Shown in pieces: positions 33,105-41,351 of a stretch of DNA of 64,000 nucleotides (position 1 is its first letter; each line of letters starts with the position of its first letter). This DNA is from Micromonospora echinospora (lineage in GTDB: Bacteria > Actinomycetota > Actinomycetes > Mycobacteriales > Micromonosporaceae), in contig NZ_LT607413.1 in assembly GCF_900091495.1 (NCBI RefSeq), positions 3,859,001 through 3,923,000 of the forward strand. The letters run 5' to 3'. The translations under genes and the position numbers were made by a program. The notes beneath the pieces are model-generated. The model searched no databases and was not told the DNA's origin. It saw only the letters and a program-made list of their open reading frames with translations.

Positions 33105-35297
33105 TCAGGTGAGCAGGGCGCGGGCCGACGTCCGTACGTCGTCCTCGCGGAGCAGCACCGCGTCGGCGGCGGGACCGAGCGGCACGTAGCTGTCGACGCT
33201 GTTCACCCGGGCGATCCGGCCGGTGAAGCCGCCGTCGACCAGGGCGGCCACCACGGCCTCGGAGACGCCGCCGCTGGTGCGGGTCTCGTCGACGACGAGG
33301 ACCCGCGAGACGCCGTGCAGCGCGGCGCGCATGCTCACCGTCGGCAGCGGCGCGAGCCACTGCAGGTCGACGACGCGGGTCTCCACACCCTCCCGGGCCA
33401 GCTCGCCGGCCACCCGCAGGCTCATCGGGACACCGTTGCCGAAGGTGACGAGCGCCAGGTCGTCGCCCTCGCGGACCGTCCGGACCTCGCCCAGCGGGTT
33501 CTCGGTCGCGGCCCATTGCGCCGGCTCCGGATAGGGGGCGAGCCAGCCGCCGTCGCCGTCGGTGTGCAGGTCCCGCCGGTGGTAGAGGGCGATCGGTTCG
33601 AGGAACACGCAGACCCGGCCCTCCTGTTCGGCCAGGGCGAGACACTGGCGGAGCAGGGCCGGGGCGGTGGCCGGGTGCGAGGCGACGGCCAGGGCCAGGC
33701 CGGGGATGTCGCGCAGCACCGCCACCGAGTTGTCGTTGTGGAAGTGCCCGCCGAACCCCTTCTGGTAGGCCAGGCCGGCGATCCGTACGACCATGCCGTT
33801 GGCGTACTGCCCGTCGGAGAAGAAGCGCAGCGACGCGGCCTCGCCGCGCAGTTGGTCCTCGGCGTTGTGCAGGTAGGCGAGGTACTGGATCTCCGGGATC
33901 GGCAGGGTGCCGGCCAGCGCCCCGCCGAGCGCCACCCCGAGGATGGTCTGCTCGTCGAGGAGCGTGTCGAAGACCCGGTTGGCGCCGAACGCCTTCCGCA
34001 GCCCCCGGGTGGCGCCGTAGACGCCGCCCTTGCGGGCCACGTCCTCGCCGAAGACCTGTGCCTGCGGCCAGGTGAGCAACGCGTCGTGCAGGGCGGTGTT
34101 GATCGACTGGGCGAGGGTGAGCGGGCCGCGGGTCTCCGGGAGCCGGCCGCCGAACACCCGCTCCCGGCCGGTGCCCACGCGCCGCGCGGCCTCGCTGACC
34201 TGCCGCACCCGGCGCGTGGTCAGTGGGGCGGTCACCGCCGCCGGGTCGGACAGCCGCTCGACCCGGCCCAGCATCGCCTCGGCCCGGTCCATCACCAGCT
34301 TCCGGGCGTCCTCGTAGCGGGCGAGGCTCTCGGCGGGACTCAGGATCCCGCGCCGGGCGAGCAGCGCCGCCGTGGCCAGGATCGGGTCCCGGGCGTAGTC
34401 GGCGAGGATCTCCGCCTGCGTACGGTAGGCCAGCTCCGCGTCCGAGCCGGCGTGCCCCATGAACCGTACGGTGCCCAGGTGCAGCACGGCGGGACGGCGT
34501 CGGGTGCGTACCTGGTGCGCCACCTCGGCCGCGACGGTCAGCAGGCGGGCGGGGTCGGTGCCGTCGGCGTGGACGTAGTCGATGCCGGGCAGGGCAGACA
34601 GCATCCGGCGGACCCAGCCGCGCGGCGAGCGGGTGCTGATGCCGATGCCGTTGTCCTCGCAGACGAAGAGGACCGGCATCGGGAGGCCCTGGTGGGCGCT
34701 GTAGCCCACGGCGTTCAGCGCGCCGGCGGCGGTGGAGTGGTTGGCGGACGCGTCGCCGAAGCTGCACACCACCACGGCGTCGGCCGGGTATCCGGTGTGG
34801 GCGGTGCCCCGGTCGAGCGCGAACGCCAGGCCCATCGCGCGGGGCAGGTGGGAGGCGATCGTCGAGGTCTGCGGGATGATGTTCAGCGCCCGGTGACCGA
34901 AGACCTTGTGCCGTCCGCCGGAGATCGGGTCGTGTCGGGACGCGGCCGCCGAGTGCAGGACGTCCGCGACCGGGGTGGATCCGGGCACCTGACCGGCCCG
35001 CGCCGCGTAGAAGCCACCGGACCGGTAGTGCAGCAGCGCCGGGTCGGTCGGGCGCAACGCCAGCGCGACCGCGGCATTGCTCTCGTGGCCGCTGGAGCCG
35101 ATCGTGTAGAAGCCCTCCTGCCGGGACTGCAACCACCGCAGCGCGAGGTCCAGGTGGCGGCTCTGGATCTGGGCGTCGAGGTGGTCCAGCAGCAGCCCGG
35201 GGTCGACGTCGACGTCCGGGGAGGGGTCCTCGGGCAGGGGCTGGCCCGCCGACCACCCGGTGAGGCGGCGTACCAGGTGGTCGTCGATGGATTCCAC
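33105..35297 (-). CDS. 2-oxoacid dehydrogenase E1 component, alpha and beta subunits fused
   Basis: A 730-residue thiamine-diphosphate enzyme. Residues about 40-330 are the alpha part, with the ThDP motif beginning SFGDASANHSTAAGALN and closing CEDNGIGIST. Residues about 390-730 are the beta part (LAQSINTALHDALLTWPQAQVFGEDVARKGGVYGATRGL; LVTFGNGVPMSLRVAGEL). The fusion resembles branched-chain-type E1 enzymes of some actinobacteria, which oxidatively decarboxylate 2-oxo acids to acyl-CoA together with E2 and E3. No E2 or E3 gene is in the window. It is last in the AsnC-DppB-DppC unit, 16 bp after DppC. ATG at 35297 follows AAGGAGC. Confidence 0.9.
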   Translation of the reverse strand: MESIDDHLVRRLTGWSAGQPLPEDPSPDVDVDPGLLLDHLDAQIQSRHLDLALRWLQSRQEGFYTIGSSGHESNAAVALALRPTDPALLHYRSGGFYAARAGQVPGSTPVADVLHSAAASRHDPISGGRHKVFGHRALNIIPQTSTIASHLPRAMGLAFALDRGTAHTGYPADAVVVCSFGDASANHSTAAGALNAVGYSAHQGLPMPVLFVCEDNGIGISTRSPRGWVRRMLSALPGIDYVHADGTDPARLLTVAAEVAHQVRTRRRPAVLHLGTVRFMGHAGSDAELAYRTQAEILADYARDPILATAALLARRGILSPAESLARYEDARKLVMDRAEAMLGRVERLSDPAAVTAPLTTRRVRQVSEAARRVGTGRERVFGGRLPETRGPLTLAQSINTALHDALLTWPQAQVFGEDVARKGGVYGATRGLRKAFGANRVFDTLLDEQTILGVALGGALAGTLPIPEIQYLAYLHNAEDQLRGEAASLRFFSDGQYANGMVVRIAGLAYQKGFGGHFHNDNSVAVLRDIPGLALAVASHPATAPALLRQCLALAEQEGRVCVFLEPIALYHRRDLHTDGDGGWLAPYPEPAQWAATENPLGEVRTVREGDDLALVTFGNGVPMSLRVAGELAREGVETRVVDLQWLAPLPTVSMRAALHGVSRVLVVDETRTSGGVSEAVVAALVDGGFTGRIARVNSVDSYVPLGPAADAVLLREDDVRTSARALLT

Positions 35298-35313
35298 ACG
35301 TGCTCCTTGCGGG

Positions 35314-36216
35314 TCAGCGACCGGACCGGCCGCGCAGTCGCGGGTCCAGGACGTCGCGGAGGGTGTCGCCCAGCAGGTTGAAACCGAGGACGGCGATCAT
35401 GATGCAGACGCCGGGCACGACCGACGGCCAGATCGACATCTCCATGAAGGACTTGCCGCTGGAGAGCATCGAACCCCAGGACGGCTGGGGCGGCTGCACG
35501 CCGAGGCCGAGGTAGCCCAGGGACGCCTCGATGAGGATCGCGTAGGCGAGGCTGGTGGTGAACTGCACCGCGATCGGGGCGATCGAGTTGGGCAGGATGT
35601 ACTTCAGGATCAGCCGGGTGTTGCTCAACCCGACCGCCTGGCCCGACTCCACGTACGGCTCCCGGCGGATCGACATCGCGGTGCCGCGCACGATCCGGGC
35701 GAAGCTGGGGATGAAGACGATCACCAGGGCGAGGATGAGGTTCTCCGTGCCGGGCCCCCGGGCGGCCACCACCGCGAGGGCCAGCAGCAGGGTGGGGAAG
35801 GAGAACATGATGTCGGTCGCCGGGGTGATGAGCGCGTCGAGGATGCCCCGGTAGAAGCCGGCGAGCAGGCCCAGCAGGACGCCGATGGCCCCGGCCAGGG
35901 TGACCACGATCAGGCTGACCGTCAGCGAGGTGCGTGCCCCGTAGAGGGCCCGGCTGAGCAGGTCCCGTCCGGCCTCGTCGGCGCCGAGCAGGAAGTCCCC
36001 GCCGGGCGGGGCGAGCCGCTGGTTGGACATGGCGGTCGGATCGTAGGGCGCGATCAGCGGGGCGAGGGCCGCGGCGGTGGTCATCAGCACCACGATGACC
36101 AGCCCGATCGCGCCCACCTTGTCCCGCATGACCAGCCGCAGCAGCTGACCGCCGCGACGTCCGGTCTTGATGGGGGCTGTCTGCGGCCGGGGGCCGGGGA
36201 CGACTTCAGTGACCAC
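35314..36216 (-). CDS. ABC transporter permease, DppC type
   Basis: A 300-residue permease of peptide/opine importers. It has six hydrophobic segments and landmarks of the OppC family: an N-terminal helix ending APLIAPYDPTAMSNQRLAPP, then FLLGADEAGRDLLSRALYGARTSL, and the coupling-helix region YVESGQAVGLSNTRLILKYILPN. GTG at 36216 is chosen because it opens directly into the family N-terminus and overlaps the DppB gene end by 11 bp; the longer upstream frame is a shadow of DppB. It pairs with DppB and is powered by DppD and DppF from the divergent unit. Confidence 0.9.
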   Translation of the reverse strand: MVTEVVPGPRPQTAPIKTGRRGGQLLRLVMRDKVGAIGLVIVVLMTTAAALAPLIAPYDPTAMSNQRLAPPGGDFLLGADEAGRDLLSRALYGARTSLTVSLIVVTLAGAIGVLLGLLAGFYRGILDALITPATDIMFSFPTLLLALAVVAARGPGTENLILALVIVFIPSFARIVRGTAMSIRREPYVESGQAVGLSNTRLILKYILPNSIAPIAVQFTTSLAYAILIEASLGYLGLGVQPPQPSWGSMLSSGKSFMEMSIWPSVVPGVCIMIAVLGFNLLGDTLRDVLDPRLRGRSGR

Positions 36217-37153
36217 TGCGCAACCTCGGATCCAGGTAGGTGTAGATGAGGTCCACGAGGAGATTGACGACGACGTAGAAGAAGGCCAGGAAGAGCAGGG
36301 TGCCCTGGACGACCGGATAGTCGCGCTGGCTGATGCCCCGGATGACCATCGTGCCCAGTCCCGGCCAGGCGAAGACCTGCTCCACGATGACGGTGCCGCC
36401 GAGCAGCGCACCCGCCTGGATGCCCAGCACGGTCACCACCGGGATCAGCGAGTTGCGCAGCGCGTGCCGGACCATGACCGCCCGTTCGCCCAACCCCTTG
36501 GCCCGGGCGGTACGGACGTAGTCCTGGTTGAGGACCTCCAGCATGCTGGACCGGGTCATCCGCATGCTGATCGCCGCCAGGCTGGCACCGAGGGTGACCG
36601 AGGGGAGGATGAGGTACTTCAGGCTTCCCCAGAAGCCCTCACCCTCGCCCGCGCCCTGCGACGGCAGCCAACCCAGCGAGACCGAGAAGACGTACACCAG
36701 CAGGATGCCCAGCCAGAAGTTCGGCAGGGAGAGCCCGATCAGCGAGGCGACCCGGGTGCTCGCGTCGAGCAGGCCGTTGCGCTTGGTGGCGCTGAGCACG
36801 CCGAACGGGATGGAGATGAGGATCGAGACCAGCAGCGCCGACACCGCCAGCAGCAGCGTGGAGGGGAAGCGCTGCATGATCTCTTCCAGCACCGGCTGGC
36901 CGGTGCGCATCGAGGTGCCGAGGTCGCCCTGGACCAGGGCACCCAGCCACCTCAGGAACTGCTCGTACACGGGCATGTCGAGCCCGAAGTAGCGGCGCAT
37001 CTCCGCCTCGATCGCGGGGTCGCCGAAGTCCTGGCCCATGATCGAGCTGATCACGTCGCCGGGGATCATGCGGATCACCAGGAACGAGATCACCGAGATC
37101 CCGAGTAGGACCGGAATAACCGATAACAGGCGGATCAGCGTGATGCGCAGCAT
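36206..37153 (-). CDS. ABC transporter permease, DppB type
   Basis: A 315-residue permease with the OppB-family start LIRLLSVIPVLLGISVISFLVIRMIPGD, the middle FGLDMPVYEQFLRWLGALVQGDLGTSM and the coupling region DYVRTARAKGLGERAVMVRHALRNSLIP. It forms the membrane channel with DppC. ATG at 37153 follows a GGAGAAA site and lies 20 bp after the AsnC-type gene, so regulator and transporter are co-transcribed. The substrate is unknown, presumably the ligand of the lipoprotein at 29042. Confidence 0.92.
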   Translation of the reverse strand: MLRITLIRLLSVIPVLLGISVISFLVIRMIPGDVISSIMGQDFGDPAIEAEMRRYFGLDMPVYEQFLRWLGALVQGDLGTSMRTGQPVLEEIMQRFPSTLLLAVSALLVSILISIPFGVLSATKRNGLLDASTRVASLIGLSLPNFWLGILLVYVFSVSLGWLPSQGAGEGEGFWGSLKYLILPSVTLGASLAAISMRMTRSSMLEVLNQDYVRTARAKGLGERAVMVRHALRNSLIPVVTVLGIQAGALLGGTVIVEQVFAWPGLGTMVIRGISQRDYPVVQGTLLFLAFFYVVVNLLVDLIYTYLDPRLRSGH

Positions 37154-37173
37154 GGCTTGTTTCTCCGGTCTGG

Positions 37174-37704
37174 TCAGGTTTCCGAACCGGGCACGCCAGG
37201 ATCCGAGTCCGCATCCCAGGCGGACTCCTCGTCGCCGGTGACGGCGATGTCGCGCGCCCACTCGTGGGCGCGTTTGGCGACCCGCAGCACCATCACCGAC
37301 CGGCTCTCCATCACCCCGTCGAGGTGGCCCAGCCGCTCGGTCCAGAACCGGCGCATGGCGTTGCTGGAGGCGAAGTAGCCGACGGCGATGATGTCGAACT
37401 GGCCGGTCACGTGGTAGACGTACGCGATCTCCGGCATGCCCGCGAGCTTGTCGATGAGTCGCTCTGTGGCACCGGGCGCGCTCTGGATCTCGAAGAGTGT
37501 GTGCACCGGCCGGCCCATGAAGGCGGCGCTGGGGATCGCCGCGAACTGCAGCTGCCCCTCGGTGACGAGCCGCTCCACCCGCCGTCGCACGGATCCCTCG
37601 GAGAGACCGACCTTCGCCGCCAGTGCGACGTTTGTCTGCCTCGGGTCCTGGACGAGTTCCCGGATGATGCTGCGATCCTTCTCGATCGAGCTCTTCGATG
37701 CCAT
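37174..37704 (-). CDS. Lrp/AsnC family transcriptional regulator
   Basis: A 176-residue DNA-binding regulator. The N-terminal helix-turn-helix reads DRSIIRELVQDPRQTNVALAAKVGLSEGSVRRRVERL, and the C-terminal RAM ligand domain includes GMPEIAYVYHVTGQFDIIAVGYF. Family members form octamers or larger that wrap DNA carrying several regularly spaced sites, and respond to amino acids or related acids. ATG at 37704 is preferred (GGAG just upstream); ATG at 37719 is possible. The gene is divergent from DppD. Its own promoter and the one at 27957 carry the same palindromes, so it probably autoregulates and controls the whole 27957-43483 regulon. Confidence 0.9.
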   Translation of the reverse strand: MASKSSIEKDRSIIRELVQDPRQTNVALAAKVGLSEGSVRRRVERLVTEGQLQFAAIPSAAFMGRPVHTLFEIQSAPGATERLIDKLAGMPEIAYVYHVTGQFDIIAVGYFASSNAMRRFWTERLGHLDGVMESRSVMVLRVAKRAHEWARDIAVTGDEESAWDADSDPGVPGSET

Positions 37705-37722
37705 CTCGCTCCAACTCATAGT

Positions 37723-37812
37723 GACGTAATTCGTCGCTGCCGGGAGCCTAGACGACGAACATCGTCTGTGCAACACTCCCGGTTGACGAATGGCGGCGTT
37801 CAGGAGTCTAAA
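37723..37812. promoter_or_regulatory. Divergent promoter region with a GACGA-N3-TCGTC array
   Basis: GACGTAATTCGTC (37723-37735), GACGAACATCGTC (37754-37766) and the half site GACGAATGG (from 37785) start exactly 31 bp apart. For the minus-strand regulator gene, TTGCAC (37773-37768) and TAGGCT (37750-37745) fit -35 and -10 boxes 17 bp apart, with the middle palindrome inside the spacer. For the plus-strand DppD gene, TTGACG (37783-37788) overlaps the third site, and TCTAAA (37807-37812) may be its -10. This layout suits autoregulation plus control of both divergent units. Confidence 0.68.
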
Positions 37813-37826
37813 CATCAGGGGGTTCG

Positions 37827-38870
37827 ATGGCCTTGTTGGAGGTGCGGGAACTGCGTACCGAATTCCGCGCGGCGCGGGGGTCGGTGACGGCGGTCGACGG
37901 TGTTTCCTTCACTGTGGACGCCGGTGAGATGGTCGCCTTGGTGGGCGAGTCCGGCTGCGGCAAGTCCGCCACGGCGCAGTCCATCATGGGCCTGATCGTG
38001 CCGCCGGCCGGACAGGTGACCGGCGGTCAGGTGATCTTCGAGGGGCAGGACCTGCTGCGCCTGCGTCCCCGCGAGCTGCGGGCCGTACGCGGCAAGGGCA
38101 TCTCGATGATCTTCCAGGATCCGATGACCTCGCTGAACCCGGTGCTCACCGTGGGACGGCAGCTCACCGAGTCCCTGCGCCTGCACCTCGGGTTGAACCG
38201 CCGGGCGGCACGGGCACGGGCGATCGAGCTGCTGGAGATGGTGCGCATCCCGGCCCCGGAGAGCCGGCTGGGGTCCTATCCGCACCAGCTCTCCGGCGGC
38301 ATGCGGCAACGCGTCATGATCGCGATGGCGCTCTCCTGCAACCCCCGGCTGATCCTCGCCGACGAGATCACCACCGCCCTCGACGTCACCATCCAGGCCC
38401 AGATCCTGGAGCTGCTGCGGGACCTGGCCCTGGAAACCCGGACCGCCGTCCTGTTCATCACCCACGATCTCGGGGTCGTCGCGGGCATGGCGGAACGGGT
38501 CAACGTGATGTACGCCGGGCAGATCGTCGAGCGTGCCGAGACGGTCGACCTCTTCCACCGCCCGCAGATGCCCTACACCTGGGGTCTGCTCGGGTCGGTG
38601 CCCCGGCTGGACCTGGTGCGCGGGGGCAAGCTGCGTCCGATCGCGGGCCGTCCGCCGGAGCTGTCGGAGATGCCGGCCGGCTGCCGGTTCGCCCCCCGCT
38701 GCGTGCACGCCCGGGAGACCTGCCAGGACGACGCGCCCCAGCTCACCGTGACCTGGGAAACCCCGGACCGGGGCCAGCTGACCCGGTGCTGGGGCATGCG
38801 ACCGGCGACCGAGGGCGGCTGGCTGTCCACGAAGGACCGGTTCGCGAACCAATCGACGGAGGAGAGCTGA
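37827..38870 (+). CDS. ABC transporter ATP-binding protein, DppD type
   Basis: A 347-residue peptide/opine-importer ATPase. It shows Walker A GESGCGKSA, the Q-loop FQDPMTSLNPVLTVG, signature LSGGMRQRV, Walker B LILADEITTALDV and the C-terminal oligopeptide-transporter extension with its Cys-rich stretch CRFAPRCVHARETC, which in homologues can bind an iron-sulfur cluster. It works with DppF and the DppB/DppC channel of the divergent unit. ATG at 37827 follows CAGGGGG. Its stop overlaps the DppF start by one base. Confidence 0.92.
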   Translation: MALLEVRELRTEFRAARGSVTAVDGVSFTVDAGEMVALVGESGCGKSATAQSIMGLIVPPAGQVTGGQVIFEGQDLLRLRPRELRAVRGKGISMIFQDPMTSLNPVLTVGRQLTESLRLHLGLNRRAARARAIELLEMVRIPAPESRLGSYPHQLSGGMRQRVMIAMALSCNPRLILADEITTALDVTIQAQILELLRDLALETRTAVLFITHDLGVVAGMAERVNVMYAGQIVERAETVDLFHRPQMPYTWGLLGSVPRLDLVRGGKLRPIAGRPPELSEMPAGCRFAPRCVHARETCQDDAPQLTVTWETPDRGQLTRCWGMRPATEGGWLSTKDRFANQSTEES

Positions 38871-39904
38871 TGTCCGAAGCCCCGGCCACCGGACCGGACC
38901 AGACCCTGCTGCGCGTACGCGACCTGGCGGTCGACTTCAAGGTGCCGAAGCGCGGCTCGCTGCTCCCGGCGCGGCTGCGCGCCGTGTCCGGAGTGGACTT
39001 GGACATCCGGCGCGGCGAGATCATCGGCGTGGTGGGGGAGTCCGGCTGCGGCAAGTCCACCACCGGACGGGCCATCCTCCAGCTCCTCAAGCCCAGCCAG
39101 GGGACAGTGACCTTCGACGGCACCGAGCTGACCACCCTGGGTCGGGGCCGGATGCGGGCGATGCGCCGCCGCATGCAGATGATCTTCCAGGACCCGTTCG
39201 CCTCGCTGAACCCGCGCATGACGATCGGCGAACTCATCGAGGAACCGCTGCTGGTGCACTCGGACCTCTCCGCCACCGGCCGCCGGGCCAAGGCCCTGGA
39301 CACCATGCAACTGGTCGGGCTCAGCGAACAGTGGCACGACCGCTACCCGCACGAGTTCTCCGGCGGGCAGCGCCAACGGGTCGGCATCGCCCGGGCACTG
39401 GTCAGCAACCCGGAGTTCGTCGTCGCCGACGAGCCGGTGTCCGCCCTGGACGTCTCGGTGCAGGCGCAGATCGTCAACCTGCTCGAACAGCTCCAGGAGG
39501 AGCTGGGGCTGACCATGATGTTCATCGCGCACGACCTGGCCGTCGTGCGGCACCTCTGCGACCGCATCGCCGTGATGTACCTCGGCACCGTCGTCGAGGT
39601 GGGGGAGTGCGAGGACATGTACCGCCGGCCGCAGCACCCGTACACCCGGGCCCTGCTCTCGGCGGTGCCGATCCCCGACCCGCTGGTGGAGACCGAACGC
39701 AAGCGGGTCATCCTCACCGGGGACGTGCCGAGCCCGCTCGACCCGCCCAGCGGCTGCCGCTTCCGCACCCGGTGCTGGAAGGCGCAGGAGATCTGCGCGA
39801 CGCAGACCCCGGCTCTCGCCGCCACCGGTGCCGGCCACCAGGTCGCCTGCCACTTCCCGGAGAACGTCGACCAGCCGGTCGCCTCCGCCGCCGGCGGTCG
39901 GTGA
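38870..39904 (+). CDS. ABC transporter ATP-binding protein, DppF type
   Basis: A 344-residue ATPase, partner of DppD. It shows Walker A GESGCGKSTTGRAILQL, Q-loop FQDPFASLNPRMTIGELI, signature FSGGQRQRVGIARAL, Walker B FVVADEPVSALDVSVQAQIVNLL and a C-terminal CRFRTRCWKAQEIC motif. ATG at 38870 shares its A with the DppD stop codon and follows GGAGGAGAG, so the two subunits are made together. It is followed after 2 bp by the aldehyde dehydrogenase gene. Confidence 0.92.
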   Translation: MSEAPATGPDQTLLRVRDLAVDFKVPKRGSLLPARLRAVSGVDLDIRRGEIIGVVGESGCGKSTTGRAILQLLKPSQGTVTFDGTELTTLGRGRMRAMRRRMQMIFQDPFASLNPRMTIGELIEEPLLVHSDLSATGRRAKALDTMQLVGLSEQWHDRYPHEFSGGQRQRVGIARALVSNPEFVVADEPVSALDVSVQAQIVNLLEQLQEELGLTMMFIAHDLAVVRHLCDRIAVMYLGTVVEVGECEDMYRRPQHPYTRALLSAVPIPDPLVETERKRVILTGDVPSPLDPPSGCRFRTRCWKAQEICATQTPALAATGAGHQVACHFPENVDQPVASAAGGR

Positions 39905-39906
39905 CC

Positions 39907-41343
39907 ATGCCCGTGCCGCAGCACCTCAACCTCGTCGGTGGCGAGTGGGTCGACGGCGAACGCCGACCCAACCACAACCCCGCCCGGCCCGGCGAGGTCG
40001 TCAGCGAGTACGCCCGCGCCGACCGGGACACCGCCCGTGCGGCCGTGGCCGCCGCCCGCGCCGCGCAACCCGGCTGGGCCCGTCGACCCGTCGGGGACCG
40101 GATGGCGATCCTCGACCGGATCGGGAGCGCCATCCTGAGCCGGGTGGACGATCTCGCCGTCCTGCTCGCCCGGGAGGAGGGCAAGCTGCTCGCCGAGGCC
40201 CGGGGCGAGGTGACCCGGGCCGGGCAGACCTTCCGCTACTACGCCCACCAACTCCTGCAACCGCAGGGCGAGGTGTACGCGTCCACCCGGGAGAACGTGC
40301 ACGCCGAGGTGCGCCGCCGGCCGCTCGGCGTGGTCGGGGTCATCACGCCGTGGAACTATCCGCTCGCGATCCCGGCCTGGAAGGTCGCGCCGGCGCTCGC
40401 GTACGGCAACACGGTGGTGCTCAAACCCGCCGAGCTGGTGCCCGCCTCGGCCGGGGAACTCGCCCGGATCGTGGCCGGGGCCGGCACCCCGCCCGGCGTC
40501 TTCAACCTCGTCACGGGGTCCGGCCGGGAGGTCGGCGAGGAGCTGTTGACCTCGCGTGACATCGATGGCATCTCCTTCACCGGCGGCACCGGCACCGGCG
40601 CCCACGTCGCCCGGCAGTGCATCGCCCACGGCAACAAGCGGTTCCAGTTGGAGATGGGGGGCAAGAACCCGCTCGTCGTCCTCGACGACGCCGACCTGGA
40701 GGTCGCGGTGCGCTGCGCCCTGGACGGCAGCTTCTTCAGCAGCGGCCAGCGGTGCACGGCGTCGAGCCGGCTGATCGTGCAGGCCGGCATCCACGACCGG
40801 TTCGTCGAGGCGCTGGCCACGGCGGCCGACGCCCTGCGGGTCGGCGACCCGCTCGACCCGGGCAGTGACCTCGGGCCGGTGGTCAGCCCGGACCAACTCG
40901 CCCAGAACCTGGACTACGTCCGGATCGGCCGGGACGAGGGGGCGACCGTGGTGGCCGGCGGAGCCCACCGCGCCGACGAGGGACAGTTCATGCGACCCAC
41001 CCTCTTCGCCGACGCGCGCAACGACATGCGACTCGCCCGGGAGGAGATCTTCGGCCCGGTGTCCTGCGTGATCCGGGTCGACGACCTCGACGAGGCGATC
41101 GACGTGGCCGGCGACACCCCGTACGGACTCTCCGCCGGGATCGTGACGACGTCCCTGGCGGCGGCCGAACGGTTCAAGCGGGACGCCCGCGCCGGCATCG
41201 TGACGGTCAACCTGCCCACCGCCGGCACCGAGCTGCACCTGCCCTTCGGTGGCACCGGTGCCTCCAACCACGGTCCCCGGGAGCAGGGCGGTTACGCCCG
41301 GGACTTCTACTCCGTGCCGGTGACCTGCTACACCGGCTGGTGA
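39907..41343 (+). CDS. Aldehyde dehydrogenase (2-oxoglutarate-semialdehyde-dehydrogenase-like)
   Basis: A 478-residue NAD(P)-dependent aldehyde dehydrogenase. Conserved parts are GVVGVITPWNYPLAIPAWKVAPALAYG, the FTGGTGTG cofactor loop, the catalytic Glu in LEMGGKNPLVV and the catalytic Cys in GQRCTASSRL. The C-terminal FGGTGASNHGPREQGGYARDFYS resembles 2-oxoglutarate-semialdehyde (2,5-dioxopentanoate) dehydrogenases, although that assignment is tentative. It is cytoplasmic and oxidises a pathway semialdehyde to an acid. ATG at 39907 begins 2 bp after the DppF stop; GTG at 39901 is a less likely alternative. Confidence 0.9.
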   Translation: MPVPQHLNLVGGEWVDGERRPNHNPARPGEVVSEYARADRDTARAAVAAARAAQPGWARRPVGDRMAILDRIGSAILSRVDDLAVLLAREEGKLLAEARGEVTRAGQTFRYYAHQLLQPQGEVYASTRENVHAEVRRRPLGVVGVITPWNYPLAIPAWKVAPALAYGNTVVLKPAELVPASAGELARIVAGAGTPPGVFNLVTGSGREVGEELLTSRDIDGISFTGGTGTGAHVARQCIAHGNKRFQLEMGGKNPLVVLDDADLEVAVRCALDGSFFSSGQRCTASSRLIVQAGIHDRFVEALATAADALRVGDPLDPGSDLGPVVSPDQLAQNLDYVRIGRDEGATVVAGGAHRADEGQFMRPTLFADARNDMRLAREEIFGPVSCVIRVDDLDEAIDVAGDTPYGLSAGIVTTSLAAAERFKRDARAGIVTVNLPTAGTELHLPFGGTGASNHGPREQGGYARDFYSVPVTCYTGW

Positions 41344-41351
41344 GGACGACG

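Noticed and set aside
36217..36411. A longer N-terminus for the DppC permease
   Set aside because: The extra residues are Ser/Arg-rich shadow sequence of DppB; the GTG at 36216 gives the normal family start.
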